The notes beneath the pieces are model-generated. The model ran no database searches. It was given only the letters and a program-made list of their open reading frames with translations, and was not told the DNA's origin. This document shows, piece by piece, positions 41,381-49,888 of a DNA stretch of 64,000 nucleotides. This DNA is from RGIG7213 sp045124505 (lineage in GTDB: Bacteria; Bacillota; Clostridia; Oscillospirales; CAG-272): positions 23,635 through 87,634 of the forward strand of contig JBGVLZ010000039.1 of NCBI GenBank assembly GCA_045124505.1, written 5' to 3'. Position numbers and translations under genes: made by a program. Every line of letters starts with the position of its first letter. Positions within the stretch are counted from its first letter, which is position 1.

Positions 41381-42256
41381 TTGAAAATAATCGACATAAT
41401 AAACAGCAATATCGCCAAAGATGCACCCACTCTGTCATTCGAAGTGTTCCCGCCCAAAACATCCGATTCTATAGACACGGTGATGAATGCGACATCTGAA
41501 ATTGCAAAGCTTAACCCTGCTTTTATGAGCGTTACATACGGTGCCGGCGGCGGCACAAGCAACTATACCGTATCCGTTGCGGAAAATATTAAAAACTGCG
41601 GTATTACACCCATCGTACATCTGACATGTGTTTCCTCAACTGAGGAAGCTGTAAAAAATCAGATAGAAAAAATCAAGCTTGCAGGGATGAACAATATACT
41701 TGCCCTGCGCGGAGATATCCCCACAGACTGGGAATTTCCCGAAAATGCCCCTTACAGATATGCTTCCCAGCTTATAAGGGAGATAAAAAAGCACGGTGAT
41801 TTTTGTATCGGCGGTGCATGTTATCCCGAAAAACACCCTGAAGCTTCAACTCTCAAAGAAGACATAAAGCACATTAAGGAAAAGGTCGATGCAGGCTGTG
41901 ATTTTCTGACAACACAGATGTTTTTCGATAACAATATCCTTTACAACTATCTTTACAAAATACGTGAAGCAGGCATAACAGTTCCCGTTGTTGCGGGTAT
42001 CATGCCTGTAACAAACGCAAAGCAAACGGAAAGAATATGTAAAATATCGGGTAATTTCTTACCCCAGCGATTCAAGGCTATAACAGACAAGTTCGGTTCA
42101 AATCCCGAATCAATGAAGCAAGCAGGAATTGCATATGCAACAGACCAGATAATCGACTTACTTGCAAACGGTGTCAACTGCATACACGTCTACTGCATGA
42201 ACCGCCCCGAGGTGGCAAGAAAAATAAAGGATAATCTTTCAAGTATACTTAAATGA
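41381..42256 (+). CDS. metF: Methylenetetrahydrofolate reductase
   Basis: A 291-residue flavoprotein reducing 5,10-methylene-THF to 5-methyl-THF, for methionine synthesis or the Wood-Ljungdahl route. The TTG at 41381 is chosen: an AAAGGAG site lies eight bases before it, and the in-frame GTG at 41372 falls inside that site. SFEVFPPK, VTYGAGGG, HLTCVS, ALRGD and GGACYPEKHPE are the MetF landmarks; DFLTTQMFFDN is the usual C-terminal barrel strand. No MetV partner is adjacent, so the biosynthetic type is more likely. Confidence 0.95.
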   Translation: MKIIDIINSNIAKDAPTLSFEVFPPKTSDSIDTVMNATSEIAKLNPAFMSVTYGAGGGTSNYTVSVAENIKNCGITPIVHLTCVSSTEEAVKNQIEKIKLAGMNNILALRGDIPTDWEFPENAPYRYASQLIREIKKHGDFCIGGACYPEKHPEASTLKEDIKHIKEKVDAGCDFLTTQMFFDNNILYNYLYKIREAGITVPVVAGIMPVTNAKQTERICKISGNFLPQRFKAITDKFGSNPESMKQAGIAYATDQIIDLLANGVNCIHVYCMNRPEVARKIKDNLSSILK

Positions 42257-42300
42257 TACCAAGGCAAGCGGATGCAGTGTCCGTTTGCCTTTTATCTTAC

Positions 42301-42329
42301 TTGACAAACAACGGCTTGTATGGTATAAT
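42301..42329 (+). promoter_or_regulatory. Consensus sigma-A promoter of NYN operon
   Basis: TTGACA (42301-42306), 17-bp spacer, TATAAT (42324-42329); perfect consensus. Confidence 0.9.
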
Positions 42330-42366
42330 TCGCAGACGGAAAGCGCATGGAAGGAGGTAAGGAAAG

Positions 42367-43197
42367 ATAGGAATTATAGGGAATTTATTTGCAAAAAAAA
42401 GAAAAAAAGCACTTGTTTTTGTTGATTATGAGCATTGGCACGTTTCAATGTATAAAAACTATTCAAGCCGTCCTGAAATAAAGAAGTGGAAAAATGAGCT
42501 TGATAAAAAATACAACGTCGTTGACATGTTTTTCTTCGGTGATTTTTCAAATCCCGGTATGCGTTATGAGATACCCAAAATAAGGGAAGTTTCAAACAAC
42601 GTCATAGAAACACAGAACACAAGCCAGCATTATAAAAAGGATTTTACGGACTTCATCATGCTTGACAGCATATATCAAAGGGCGATGTTTGCAAAAGATA
42701 TCGATACCTTTGTTATTTTCACCGGTGACGGTCATTTCACATCGGTAGTGAAGTTTCTTACAAACACCTGTAAAAAAGAAGTTATTGTTTATGCCGTAAG
42801 GGATTGCTTGTCGGGTATGCTCAAAAGTGCCGCATCGTCTTATATTGAGGTGCCGACACTTGAAGAAATTGAAAATGTACGTGTTTCAATGGTTGCAAAT
42901 TATTTAATACAGCAGAAAAAATCAAAGCATCAGCGCAGATATATCACGTTTTTATCCGCCATGGAAGCCGTTTCGGAAAAATACGGCGAAGACAAGGAAA
43001 ATATAAGAGAAACTATGACAAAGATGCTTGATAGCGGTCTTTTGCGTCAGGAAAGAAAATTTTTGACAGGCGGCAAACAACTGAAGGCAATATATCTCAA
43101 TGACGAAAAGCTGGAAGAAAACGGCATTGACATCATTTCAGATGATAAGCTTGTGCCGAATGAAAAAAAACGCAAAGACAGCGGTAGGGAAAAATGA
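42367..43197 (+). CDS. NYN-domain (PIN-like) putative ribonuclease, apparent AUA start
   Basis: The coding frame runs back from the ATG at 42448 through VFVDYEHWHVSMYKN, the metal-binding first strand of the NYN fold, so that ATG is not the start. An in-frame stop lies at 42358. Between them no ATG, GTG or TTG exists; the codon nine bases after AAGGAGG is ATA at 42367, giving (M)GIIGNLFAKKRKK, which looks like a normal start for this family. The protein would be about 276 residues. TGDGHF (third Asp) and DFSNPGM fit the NYN active site; a C-terminal winged-helix-like region follows (ETMTKMLDSGLLRQERKFL). It is likely an RNA endonuclease; it overlaps the next gene by four bases. Confidence 0.8.
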   Translation: MGIIGNLFAKKRKKALVFVDYEHWHVSMYKNYSSRPEIKKWKNELDKKYNVVDMFFFGDFSNPGMRYEIPKIREVSNNVIETQNTSQHYKKDFTDFIMLDSIYQRAMFAKDIDTFVIFTGDGHFTSVVKFLTNTCKKEVIVYAVRDCLSGMLKSAASSYIEVPTLEEIENVRVSMVANYLIQQKKSKHQRRYITFLSAMEAVSEKYGEDKENIRETMTKMLDSGLLRQERKFLTGGKQLKAIYLNDEKLEENGIDIISDDKLVPNEKKRKDSGREK

Positions 43198-44153
43198 TAA
43201 AATACGATCGTTTTTCGGGATATTACACCGAAACAGAGTTACCGATGATAACGGTAAACTCTTTGAACGAAATAGTTGATTACAATGAAAAAAGCATCTT
43301 TAAGGTAGGACGTGCCGACATAGGTCTTGAAGTTGAGCTGCGGCCGCTGGTAAATTCAAAGCAAAAAAGCTTTCCGTACACAGCGGTGCTCGTCCTGAAG
43401 GATGTTGAGTATCTTGCGTGTGTATGTCTTGCAAGTCCGAAATCGGATGAGTACAGACACATATATTTCAGCGACACGGCAAACGATACAGCGGATGCGC
43501 TTTTAGCATCGAGATTCATAATTGAACAAAAGTATACAGAGCTTCACAGCAGAAATCGTTTCGCCTCAGAAAGCGATCAGCCGTTCAAAAAGCTTCAAAG
43601 GCTTACGATGCTTTCATGCGCAGATACATGTGAGCAATCACAGAATATAAGCCTTGAACAAATAGTTGAATACACGGTAAACAGTTATAAAAAGCGTTTT
43701 CCCGATACTGTCGGCAAAACCGTTGAATTTTCCTGTGAGGCACAAAGTATTCAAGTAAACGAAAATATCACATCATTGACTGTTGCTCTTGCTGTTTTAT
43801 CAATGGCGCTTGCAAAGGATGAGGCGGTGTTCACCGTCAAAGAAACTCCCACACATTATGTATTTTTGCTTATTTTAAAGCACAGAAGATTTATGGGGGA
43901 CATATCCTCATGCGGATTTTCTGGTATGTTTCTTTCCCGCATTTCGTGTTTGAATTATTGGAACACGGAGCTTGCGTACAATGCTTTGCAAAATGAAACG
44001 TCAATTAAGATATTTGTACCTAAATCAAGCACATCGCACAGATTTTCTGCCGAAACATATCATTTCGACATCTGGGAATACACAAAGCTGCTTGCCGATG
44101 CGTTTACAATGTATAATTATTCTGAAAAGAATACCTGGGGTTGGCTCGTTTAA
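43194..44153 (+). CDS. Uncharacterised protein coupled to NYN gene
   Basis: A 319-residue soluble protein that starts four bases inside the NYN gene (ATGA), so the two are made together. I do not recognise a family with confidence. Residues 170-260 (ISLEQIVEYTVNSYKKRFP, NENITSLTVALAVLSMALAKDEAVFTVKETPTHYVFLLIL) have the strand-helix order of a histidine-kinase-like ATPase fold, but the N, G1 and G2 box residues are missing. The first 120 residues are beta-rich. It could regulate or scaffold the NYN nuclease; this is inference from gene order only. Confidence 0.7.
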   Translation: MIKYDRFSGYYTETELPMITVNSLNEIVDYNEKSIFKVGRADIGLEVELRPLVNSKQKSFPYTAVLVLKDVEYLACVCLASPKSDEYRHIYFSDTANDTADALLASRFIIEQKYTELHSRNRFASESDQPFKKLQRLTMLSCADTCEQSQNISLEQIVEYTVNSYKKRFPDTVGKTVEFSCEAQSIQVNENITSLTVALAVLSMALAKDEAVFTVKETPTHYVFLLILKHRRFMGDISSCGFSGMFLSRISCLNYWNTELAYNALQNETSIKIFVPKSSTSHRFSAETYHFDIWEYTKLLADAFTMYNYSEKNTWGWLV

Positions 44154-44173
44154 GGAAATATATGGTAAACTTT

Positions 44174-44267
44174 GTAGGGGCGACCATTGGTCGTCCGCCT
44201 CGAAATGTATAAATATACTAAAAGCGGGAGTGCGCAGTTCGCACACGAACTGATTGCACCCCCCTAC
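44174..44267. repeat. Paired GTAG-headed hairpins (BIME-like element)
   Basis: The left hairpin (44174-44199) reads GTAGGGGCGACC-ATT-GGTCGTCCGCC. The right one (44224-44267) is in opposite orientation and on the minus strand reads GTAGGGGGGTGC..., with a CAGTTCG/CGAACTG stem. The element is thus flanked by GTAG and CTAC, as in REP pairs moved by RAYTs. Confidence 0.7.
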
Positions 44268-44290
44268 AGAATAAATATTCAAAAAAATGC

Positions 44291-44347
44291 ATGGGGCGAC
44301 TTATTTTGGGAGTTATTTCCTTAAATGAGCCAGCCCCATTTTTTTAT
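44291..44347 (+). terminator. Terminator of NYN operon
   Basis: ATGGGGC / GCCCCAT outer stem with a long loop, followed by TTTTTTTATT. It overlaps the end of the convergent purF homologue. Confidence 0.6.
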
Positions 44348-45750
44348 TCTTTTCCGTTCCAGCAATATGTGCAAAGCTTATCTGCGGGAAGTCCCGTTGC
44401 TTCAATCATATCATCAAGTCTGTGGTAGCGTAAGGATGTAAAGTGAAGCTCACGCCGTATGACCTCGATCATTTTTGCATATCTTTCAGATTCGGGATCA
44501 GCATATTCCTCAAGTATCTCACGTGACGGCTCACCGCCCTCAAGCTCTCTTATTACACGTCTTGTTATAAGCTCCATTTCAGATGTTGAGCGTGAGAAAT
44601 TAAGATACTTACAACTGAAAAGTATAGGCGGACAGCCAAGTCTTATATGTACCTCTTCAGCTCCGCTTTCGTAAAGAAATTCCGTTGTTTCACCGAGCTG
44701 TGTACCTCTCACGATAGAGTCATCGATAAGAAGCAGTTTTTTCTTATCTATAAGATCGTGAATTGCAATAAGCTTCATCTTTGCAATAAGATTTCGCTTC
44801 ACTTGGTTCGGGGGCATAAATGAACGGGGCCACGTAGGTGTATACTTTATAAAAGGTCTTGCATAAGGTATTCCCGATTCACCAGCATATCCGATAGCAT
44901 GGGCAATTCCCGAATCGGGAATACCTGCGACGATATCGGGCTTTGCATCATCACGCTTTGACAAAAGCTCACCGCATTTATAACGTACCTTTTCAACGCT
45001 GATGCCTTCGTATGACGATGACGGATAACCGTAATATATCCACAAAAATGTGCATATTTTCATTTCTTTTCCCGCTTCTGCCAGCGTTTTGACCCCGTCA
45101 ACAGTCATGACAACTATCTCACCGGGACCAAGCTCCTTATAGCTTTTATATCCGAGGTTAAGATATGCAAAGCTTTCAAAGCTTGCGCAGTAGCCGTCAG
45201 AACGCTCACCTATCGATACAGGTGTTCTTCCGAGCTTATCACGCGCGGCATATACGCCCTTCGGTGTCAGTATCAGCATACTTACGGAGCCGTCTATTAT
45301 TTCCTGTGCGTATTTTATTCCGTCAATGAAATTTTCCTTTTGGTTGATAATTGCCGCAACGAGCTCCGTTGGGTTGATATCCCCGCTTCTCATTTCAAAG
45401 AAATGTGTTTTGCCTGCAATTATTTCATCGACTATTTCATTTGCGTTGTTGATCTTACCGACTGTAGTTATGGCATATGTGCCGTGATGTGAACGAACAA
45501 GTATGGGTTGCGGCTCATAATCCGAAATACACCCTATTCCCATAGTGCCTTTCATAGAAACGGATTCGGATGCAAATTTCGTTCTGAAAGGGGAATTTTC
45601 TATATTATGTATTGCCCTGTCAAAGCCCGCCTGCGCATCGTATGTCGCCATACCCGCACGGCGTGTACCTAAATGCGAATGATAGTCCGTACCGTAAAAA
45701 AGCTCAAAAACACAGTCTTCCTTTGAAACCACACCAAAAAAACCGCCCAT
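44344..45750 (-). CDS. purF: Amidophosphoribosyltransferase (PurF) homologue lacking the catalytic Cys
   Basis: A 468-residue protein with an N-terminal class II glutamine amidotransferase domain and a C-terminal phosphoribosyltransferase domain; PurF makes phosphoribosylamine, the first purine step. LGTRRAGMATYD, CISDYEPQPILVRSHHGTYAITTVGKI and DGSVSMLILTPKGVYAARDKLGRTP match the glutaminase fold, and LLLIDDSIVRGTQ is the PRPP-binding loop. In true PurF the chain begins (M)CGI with Cys as nucleophile; here it begins MGGFFGV, so the nucleophile is Gly. The rest of the site is kept. It may use ammonia, be regulatory, or have a changed role. C-terminal LCTYCWNGKE keeps two cysteines. Confidence 0.88.
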   Translation of the reverse strand: MGGFFGVVSKEDCVFELFYGTDYHSHLGTRRAGMATYDAQAGFDRAIHNIENSPFRTKFASESVSMKGTMGIGCISDYEPQPILVRSHHGTYAITTVGKINNANEIVDEIIAGKTHFFEMRSGDINPTELVAAIINQKENFIDGIKYAQEIIDGSVSMLILTPKGVYAARDKLGRTPVSIGERSDGYCASFESFAYLNLGYKSYKELGPGEIVVMTVDGVKTLAEAGKEMKICTFLWIYYGYPSSSYEGISVEKVRYKCGELLSKRDDAKPDIVAGIPDSGIAHAIGYAGESGIPYARPFIKYTPTWPRSFMPPNQVKRNLIAKMKLIAIHDLIDKKKLLLIDDSIVRGTQLGETTEFLYESGAEEVHIRLGCPPILFSCKYLNFSRSTSEMELITRRVIRELEGGEPSREILEEYADPESERYAKMIEVIRRELHFTSLRYHRLDDMIEATGLPADKLCTYCWNGKE

Positions 45751-45845
45751 ATGCTCGCCCTGCCTTATATGTAATTTTTGATGTAGCCATTATATAATAC
45801 CTTTTCACAAAAGTCAACATTTGTACTTTAATTTCTGTAAAATAA

Positions 45846-45880
45846 TATCACTCCCCTGCCGATTGGCAGAGGAGTGAATA
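45846..45880 (-). terminator. Terminator of the AKR-ECF-DUF1893 operon
   Basis: CACTCCCCTGCC / GGCAGAGGAGTG stem (one mismatch) with a GATT loop, immediately after the DUF1893 stop; TATTATTTT follows on the minus strand. Confidence 0.8.
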
Positions 45881-46312
45881 TCAGGTAATATGTTTTGACA
45901 AATTTTCAAGGGTAATTCTTATAGCTTCAAGCGCACGTGTACTGTCGTCAATGTCAAGCGTTGCCGATTCTATCGGGCATCTGCCTGTTTTACTGCGGTT
46001 TTTGATTTCATCGCACACAGTACCGTATTCAACGCTGACGTTGTTTTTAACAAGCAAGTCAAGCGCAGGTGCGCTTATTACCTCGGCATACAGATGCTCA
46101 GGCTTCAAAAGCACATATAAATGTGCCGCACCTTTACCGACAACCTTATCGGCACAGTAAAAGCCTTCAAGGCTTTCTTTTGCATCGATCAGAGACAGCA
46201 GAGGCTTTACCCCTCTTTCCGTGCTTGTTTTTATTTTTTCGCCGCAAACACCGACAAAGGTAAATCCCTCCGATATAAGTGCCCTTACCTGTGAAATTTC
46301 GTTGTTATTCAT
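45881..46312 (-). CDS. DUF1893-family protein
   Basis: A 143-residue soluble protein matching DUF1893 through GFTFVGVCGEKIKTSTERGVKPLLSLID, GFYCADKVVGKGAAHLYVLLKPEHLYAEVIS and the CPIE near the C-terminus (GRCPIESATLDIDD). The fold is related to cytidine-deaminase-like proteins, but the zinc motif is not obvious; conserved Cys and Lys residues suggest an enzyme or ligand-binding site. It overlaps the ECF gene by eight bases, and the trio with the aldo/keto reductase is known to me as a recurring order in Clostridia. Function unknown. Confidence 0.85.
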   Translation of the reverse strand: MNNNEISQVRALISEGFTFVGVCGEKIKTSTERGVKPLLSLIDAKESLEGFYCADKVVGKGAAHLYVLLKPEHLYAEVISAPALDLLVKNNVSVEYGTVCDEIKNRSKTGRCPIESATLDIDDSTRALEAIRITLENLSKHIT

Positions 46313-46844
46313 TGATTTTTCTTACTATAAACGGAACTGCAATAAGCTGTAAAGCAATGCCGGGAAGTCCCATAATTACGCTTGTATATATGATTTTTGC
46401 CTGCAAGGGCGAATCCAAAAATCCTATAGCTGTGAGTAGTGCAAGTGCCTTTACAGCACGTCCTAAAAGCTGAACTGCGCCTACCTTCAAAACAGAGTTA
46501 AAACGCATATTGCTTAAAATACCGGAGAAAAATCCGTATGCGCAAAGCTCGATAACCATAAACGGAAGCATAACAGCAGTCGGCATGCTTGTCAGCGCAA
46601 AGCTCAGAACAGGTGCCGCAATACCTGTTACAGCACCGTACACAGGGCCAAGCACGAAGCCTGCAGCCATTACAAAAATGTGCATCGGTAAAAATATTTC
46701 GCCTACATTTGTTCCAATGTGTAAAACATGGCCGAGAGCATGCAAAAGCCACGGCAGAATGACTGATGCGGAAATAGCTGCGAATGTTAATAAAGTCTTT
46801 CTTTTAAAAGACATTGACTGTCTGATAGAAACTGTATTTTTCAT
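46305..46844 (-). CDS. ECF transporter S component
   Basis: A 179-residue substrate-binding membrane subunit of an energy-coupling-factor vitamin importer, with six helices. HALGHVLHIGTNVGEIFLPMHIFVMAAGFVLGPVYGAVTGIAAPVLSFAL contains the Ala-rich helix used to dock on EcfT and the loop that contacts the ligand. The EcfA/T energising module is not in the window, so this is a group II (shared module) S subunit. GGAGG precedes the start. The vitamin is not predictable; neighbours (a 4Fe-4S aldo/keto reductase and DUF1893) give no clear hint. Confidence 0.88.
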   Translation of the reverse strand: MKNTVSIRQSMSFKRKTLLTFAAISASVILPWLLHALGHVLHIGTNVGEIFLPMHIFVMAAGFVLGPVYGAVTGIAAPVLSFALTSMPTAVMLPFMVIELCAYGFFSGILSNMRFNSVLKVGAVQLLGRAVKALALLTAIGFLDSPLQAKIIYTSVIMGLPGIALQLIAVPFIVRKINE

Positions 46845-46855
46845 AATTGACCTCC

Positions 46856-47968
46856 TTAGTCAAACACTTCTGAAACATTCTTCAAAAATTCTCTTATGGG
46901 AAGCTTTTGCGGGCAGTGCTCCTCGCACATACCGCATTCTATACAAACAGAGGCTTTACCGTTTGTTTCCGATACTTTTCTGTATCTTTCTTTCATGTGC
47001 CCCATTTTCGGCAAGCCGAAACGCTTGCTGTCATTATATATTGCAAAATACTCGGGAATTGCAATATTCATGGGACAGTCATCAACACAGTAACGGCAGG
47101 CTGTGCATTTTATCGGTATATCTTTTCTGATTATTTCCGCACATTCCAGTGTGAGCTTCATTTCGTCATCTGTCAGCGGTACAAAATCCTTCATATAGCT
47201 GATATTGTCGTTTATCTGTTCTTCGTTGCTCATACCCGAAAGCACCATAACTACCTCGTCAAGCGATGCGGCAAAACGGATAGCCCATGACGGAACAGAC
47301 ATATCAGGCTCTTTATCCTTCAAAAGCTTCTTAGCATTTTCCGAAATATCAACAAGTGCACCGCCCTTTACAGGCTCCATTACAAGCACGGGCTTACCGT
47401 GTTTTACAGCCACCTCATAGCACTGACGGGACTGAATTACATCATCCTCCCAGTCAAGATAATTTATCTGGAGCTGAACGTATTCAATTTCAGGATGCTC
47501 CGTAAGTATCGTGTCAAGTATATCCGCAGTATCATGGAATGAAAATCCTATATGCTTTACCTTTCCCTGCTCTTTAAGCTTCGCAACAAACTCAAATGCG
47601 CCGAATTCCTGCGCTTTCTTGTAAGAATTTCTCGAAAGCGAATGAACAAGATATATATCAACGTAGTCAACGCCCAGCTTTTCAAGCTGTCGGTCGAAAA
47701 ATCCCTGCATGTCCTCTGCTTTTTCTATCATAAAAAGGCTGAGCTTATCAGTTACGGTATACGCATTTCTGGGATATCTGTCAGCAACGGCTTTTTTGAA
47801 CACGACCTCACTCATACCGCCGTGGTACGGTGCGGCGGTATCAAAATATGTAAAACCGTTTTCAATAAAAGTATCTACCATTTTGCAGACACGGTTAATG
47901 TCTATTTCAGGCTTTTCGGTATTTTCTGTCATAGGCAAGCGCATAAGTCCGAATGCTAATTTTTTCAT
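46856..47968 (-). CDS. Aldo/keto reductase with C-terminal 4Fe-4S domain
   Basis: A 370-residue fusion of a TIM-barrel aldo/keto reductase with a ferredoxin-like tail. The catalytic Tyr is in YFDTAAPYHGGMSE, Lys in YTVTDKL and His in YLVHSLS. The tail has two Cys clusters, KCTACRYCVDDCPMNI and CIECGMCEEHCPQKL, each of the CxxCxxCxxxCP type, so two [4Fe-4S] clusters are expected. Family members use NAD(P)H or ferredoxin-linked electrons on unknown carbonyl substrates. GGAGG start; eleven bases from the ECF gene; second in an operon that begins with a HAD hydrolase. Confidence 0.94.
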   Translation of the reverse strand: MKKLAFGLMRLPMTENTEKPEIDINRVCKMVDTFIENGFTYFDTAAPYHGGMSEVVFKKAVADRYPRNAYTVTDKLSLFMIEKAEDMQGFFDRQLEKLGVDYVDIYLVHSLSRNSYKKAQEFGAFEFVAKLKEQGKVKHIGFSFHDTADILDTILTEHPEIEYVQLQINYLDWEDDVIQSRQCYEVAVKHGKPVLVMEPVKGGALVDISENAKKLLKDKEPDMSVPSWAIRFAASLDEVVMVLSGMSNEEQINDNISYMKDFVPLTDDEMKLTLECAEIIRKDIPIKCTACRYCVDDCPMNIAIPEYFAIYNDSKRFGLPKMGHMKERYRKVSETNGKASVCIECGMCEEHCPQKLPIREFLKNVSEVFD

Positions 47969-47980
47969 AATTTACCTCCG

Positions 47981-48682
47981 TTATTTTAAAAATTCAAAAA
48001 GGTCTTCGAATGTGCCCGACGGACAATCAGGCATTTCACCGCCGCATATAAGGCAGTCAGTCAACAAAAACGATGAAAATCCGAGAGTCATGGAGGCTTT
48101 TGCATCCTCCTCGGCATTATTGCCTATCATAAGGCACTTTTCGGGATTCAGCGAAAATTTTTCCGCAATTTCTTCAAAATATTTCGGATTCGGCTTGCAG
48201 TAATGTGAATTTGTATAGTCTGTTGCATAGTCGAAATCTTCATATTTCAACCCCGTCCACTGCAGTCTTGCCTTGACTGCCACTGTCGGGAACATCGGGT
48301 TCGTTGCAAGAATGATCTTATCAGCACATTTTTTGGCATATTCAACAGCTTTTTTCGCATTTGGTGTCGGGAAAGTATATTTTACCGCTTCATTGAATCG
48401 TCCGCTGTAAAATGCATCAAAAAGCGGTATATCATCGTACACCTTTTGTCCGAGTGTATCTGAAAATGTTTTCCAGAAAGCATCGGAATTTGTTACGCTT
48501 CCGTCGTTTTTAACCATTGAGGCAACACCGCGCCACATAGCAGGCAGAAGCGTTTGCTCACAGTAACCGTATTTTTCCATTTCTTCGGCAAGTGTGTGCA
48601 AATACCCCTTTGAAAATGTATCCATATCCATAGGAAGAAGTGTTCCGTCAAGGTCAAAAAGGATAGCTTCGTATTTTTTCAT
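47981..48682 (-). CDS. HAD-family hydrolase
   Basis: A 233-residue haloacid-dehalogenase phosphatase. Motif I is LFDLDGTLLPMDMD, motif II ILATNPMF, motif III the Lys in HYCKPNPKYF and motif IV MIGNNAEEDAKAS. The helical cap lies between motifs I and II (subclass I). The substrate is unknown. GGGAGG precedes the start. It is first in the HAD-AKR-ECF-DUF1893 operon, driven by a TTGACA promoter divergent from degV. Confidence 0.92.
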   Translation of the reverse strand: MKKYEAILFDLDGTLLPMDMDTFSKGYLHTLAEEMEKYGYCEQTLLPAMWRGVASMVKNDGSVTNSDAFWKTFSDTLGQKVYDDIPLFDAFYSGRFNEAVKYTFPTPNAKKAVEYAKKCADKIILATNPMFPTVAVKARLQWTGLKYEDFDYATDYTNSHYCKPNPKYFEEIAEKFSLNPEKCLMIGNNAEEDAKASMTLGFSSFLLTDCLICGGEMPDCPSGTFEDLFEFLK

Positions 48683-48711
48683 CGTTTACCTCCCTTTACG
48701 TGTATGAAAAT

Positions 48712-48740
48712 ATTTTACAGTATTTATGCGGCTTTGTCAA
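48712..48740 (-). promoter_or_regulatory. Sigma-A promoter of HAD-AKR operon
   Basis: Minus-strand TTGACA (48735-48740), 17-bp spacer, TAAAAT (48712-48717), 30 bp before the HAD start. Confidence 0.8.
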
Positions 48741-48758
48741 TATTTTTCTCAAAAACAC

Positions 48759-48787
48759 TTGACATGGTTTTCAAAAACTGATATAAT
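48759..48787 (+). promoter_or_regulatory. Consensus sigma-A promoter of degV gene
   Basis: TTGACA (48759-48764), 17-bp spacer, TATAAT (48782-48787); divergent from the HAD operon promoter, the -35 boxes being 18 bp apart. Confidence 0.9.
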
Positions 48788-48832
48788 GGTTATGGTTTTA
48801 AAAAACAGATAATGGAATATGGGGAACGAATT

Positions 48833-49666
48833 ATGTCGAAATATAAAATTATAAGCGATTCATCGTCGGATATCAAAGAGATTTCAGACGTTGCATTTTC
48901 ATCTGTTCCGCTGAAAATAAGCACAGCAGAAAAGGAATTTTGCGATGACAAATCGCTTGACCTTAACGAAATGCTGACATACCTTGAAAAATACAAGGGC
49001 AGATCGGGCTCTGCATGTCCGAATACAAGTGAGTGGCTGGAAGCATTTGAAAATTACGAAAATATTTTCTGCATCGCCATCACAAGTTCCCTTTCGGGCA
49101 GTTACAATTCCGCAGTCAGTGCCGCAAAGGATTATACCGAGATGCACAAGGACAGAAATGTGCTTGTCTTAGATTCACTTTCAACGGGTCCCGAATGTGC
49201 GCTTATAATTGAAAAGCTGAAGGAGCTTATAACAGCAGGCAAAGCCTTTGATGAAATATCGGAAGAGATAACAGAATACAGAAAACATACACATCTTCTG
49301 TTCGCACTTGAGTCTATGCATAACCTTGCAAACAACGGCAGGGTCAGTCCCATTGTTGCAAAGCTTGCAGGCGTGCTTGGTATTAGAATAGTGGGCAAAG
49401 CAAGTGAGGAGGGAACTCTTGAAATAATAAACAAATCAAGAGGGGCTAAAAAAATGCTTGAAGACATAGTTGATAACATGAAAAAGATGGGGTGCTCCGG
49501 CAAGGTTTTCATTCACCATTGTGAAAATGGAAGCACAGCAAAAAAGATAGAAGAGCTGGTAAAAGAAAATTTCACAAACACAGCAGTGAAAATATCACCG
49601 GTCGGCGGTCTATGCGGTTTTTATGCCGAGCGCGGCGGCATTCTCATAGGCTTTGAGGGCGAATAA
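48833..49666 (+). CDS. DegV-family fatty-acid-binding protein
   Basis: A 277-residue protein, started at the ATG giving MSKYKIISDSSSDI, the usual DegV beginning; the ATG 21 bases upstream has no ribosome-binding site. SSLSGSYNSA holds the loop that binds the fatty-acid carboxylate, and LLFALESMHNLANNGRVSP and VGGLCGFYAERGGILIGFEGE are further family marks. DegV/FakB proteins present fatty acids to the kinase FakA for phospholipid synthesis; no fakA is in the window. The gene is monocistronic. Confidence 0.94.
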   Translation: MSKYKIISDSSSDIKEISDVAFSSVPLKISTAEKEFCDDKSLDLNEMLTYLEKYKGRSGSACPNTSEWLEAFENYENIFCIAITSSLSGSYNSAVSAAKDYTEMHKDRNVLVLDSLSTGPECALIIEKLKELITAGKAFDEISEEITEYRKHTHLLFALESMHNLANNGRVSPIVAKLAGVLGIRIVGKASEEGTLEIINKSRGAKKMLEDIVDNMKKMGCSGKVFIHHCENGSTAKKIEELVKENFTNTAVKISPVGGLCGFYAERGGILIGFEGE

Positions 49667-49684
49667 TAAAAGAATGATCTATAT

Positions 49685-49716
49685 AAAACGGTGAGAAAAA
49701 TTCTCACCGTTTTATA
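49685..49716 (+). terminator. Terminator of degV gene
   Basis: AAAACGGTGAGAA / TTCTCACCGTTTT perfect 13-bp stem with an AAA loop, after the degV stop. Confidence 0.88.
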
Positions 49717-49888
49717 ACAAGCACAGCATTTTAAAAATTACGTTTCACATGATGTTTTTCTTTATAAAGCAAAAATATTTCCCGCATTACGTTATGGTGC
49801 AAAAAGTTAAACAATGTATCTTTTTTGACTTGCTTTTACATCATTTGAAAATAATTTTGGAAGTATAAGAAAATTTTGCGTTTTTATA

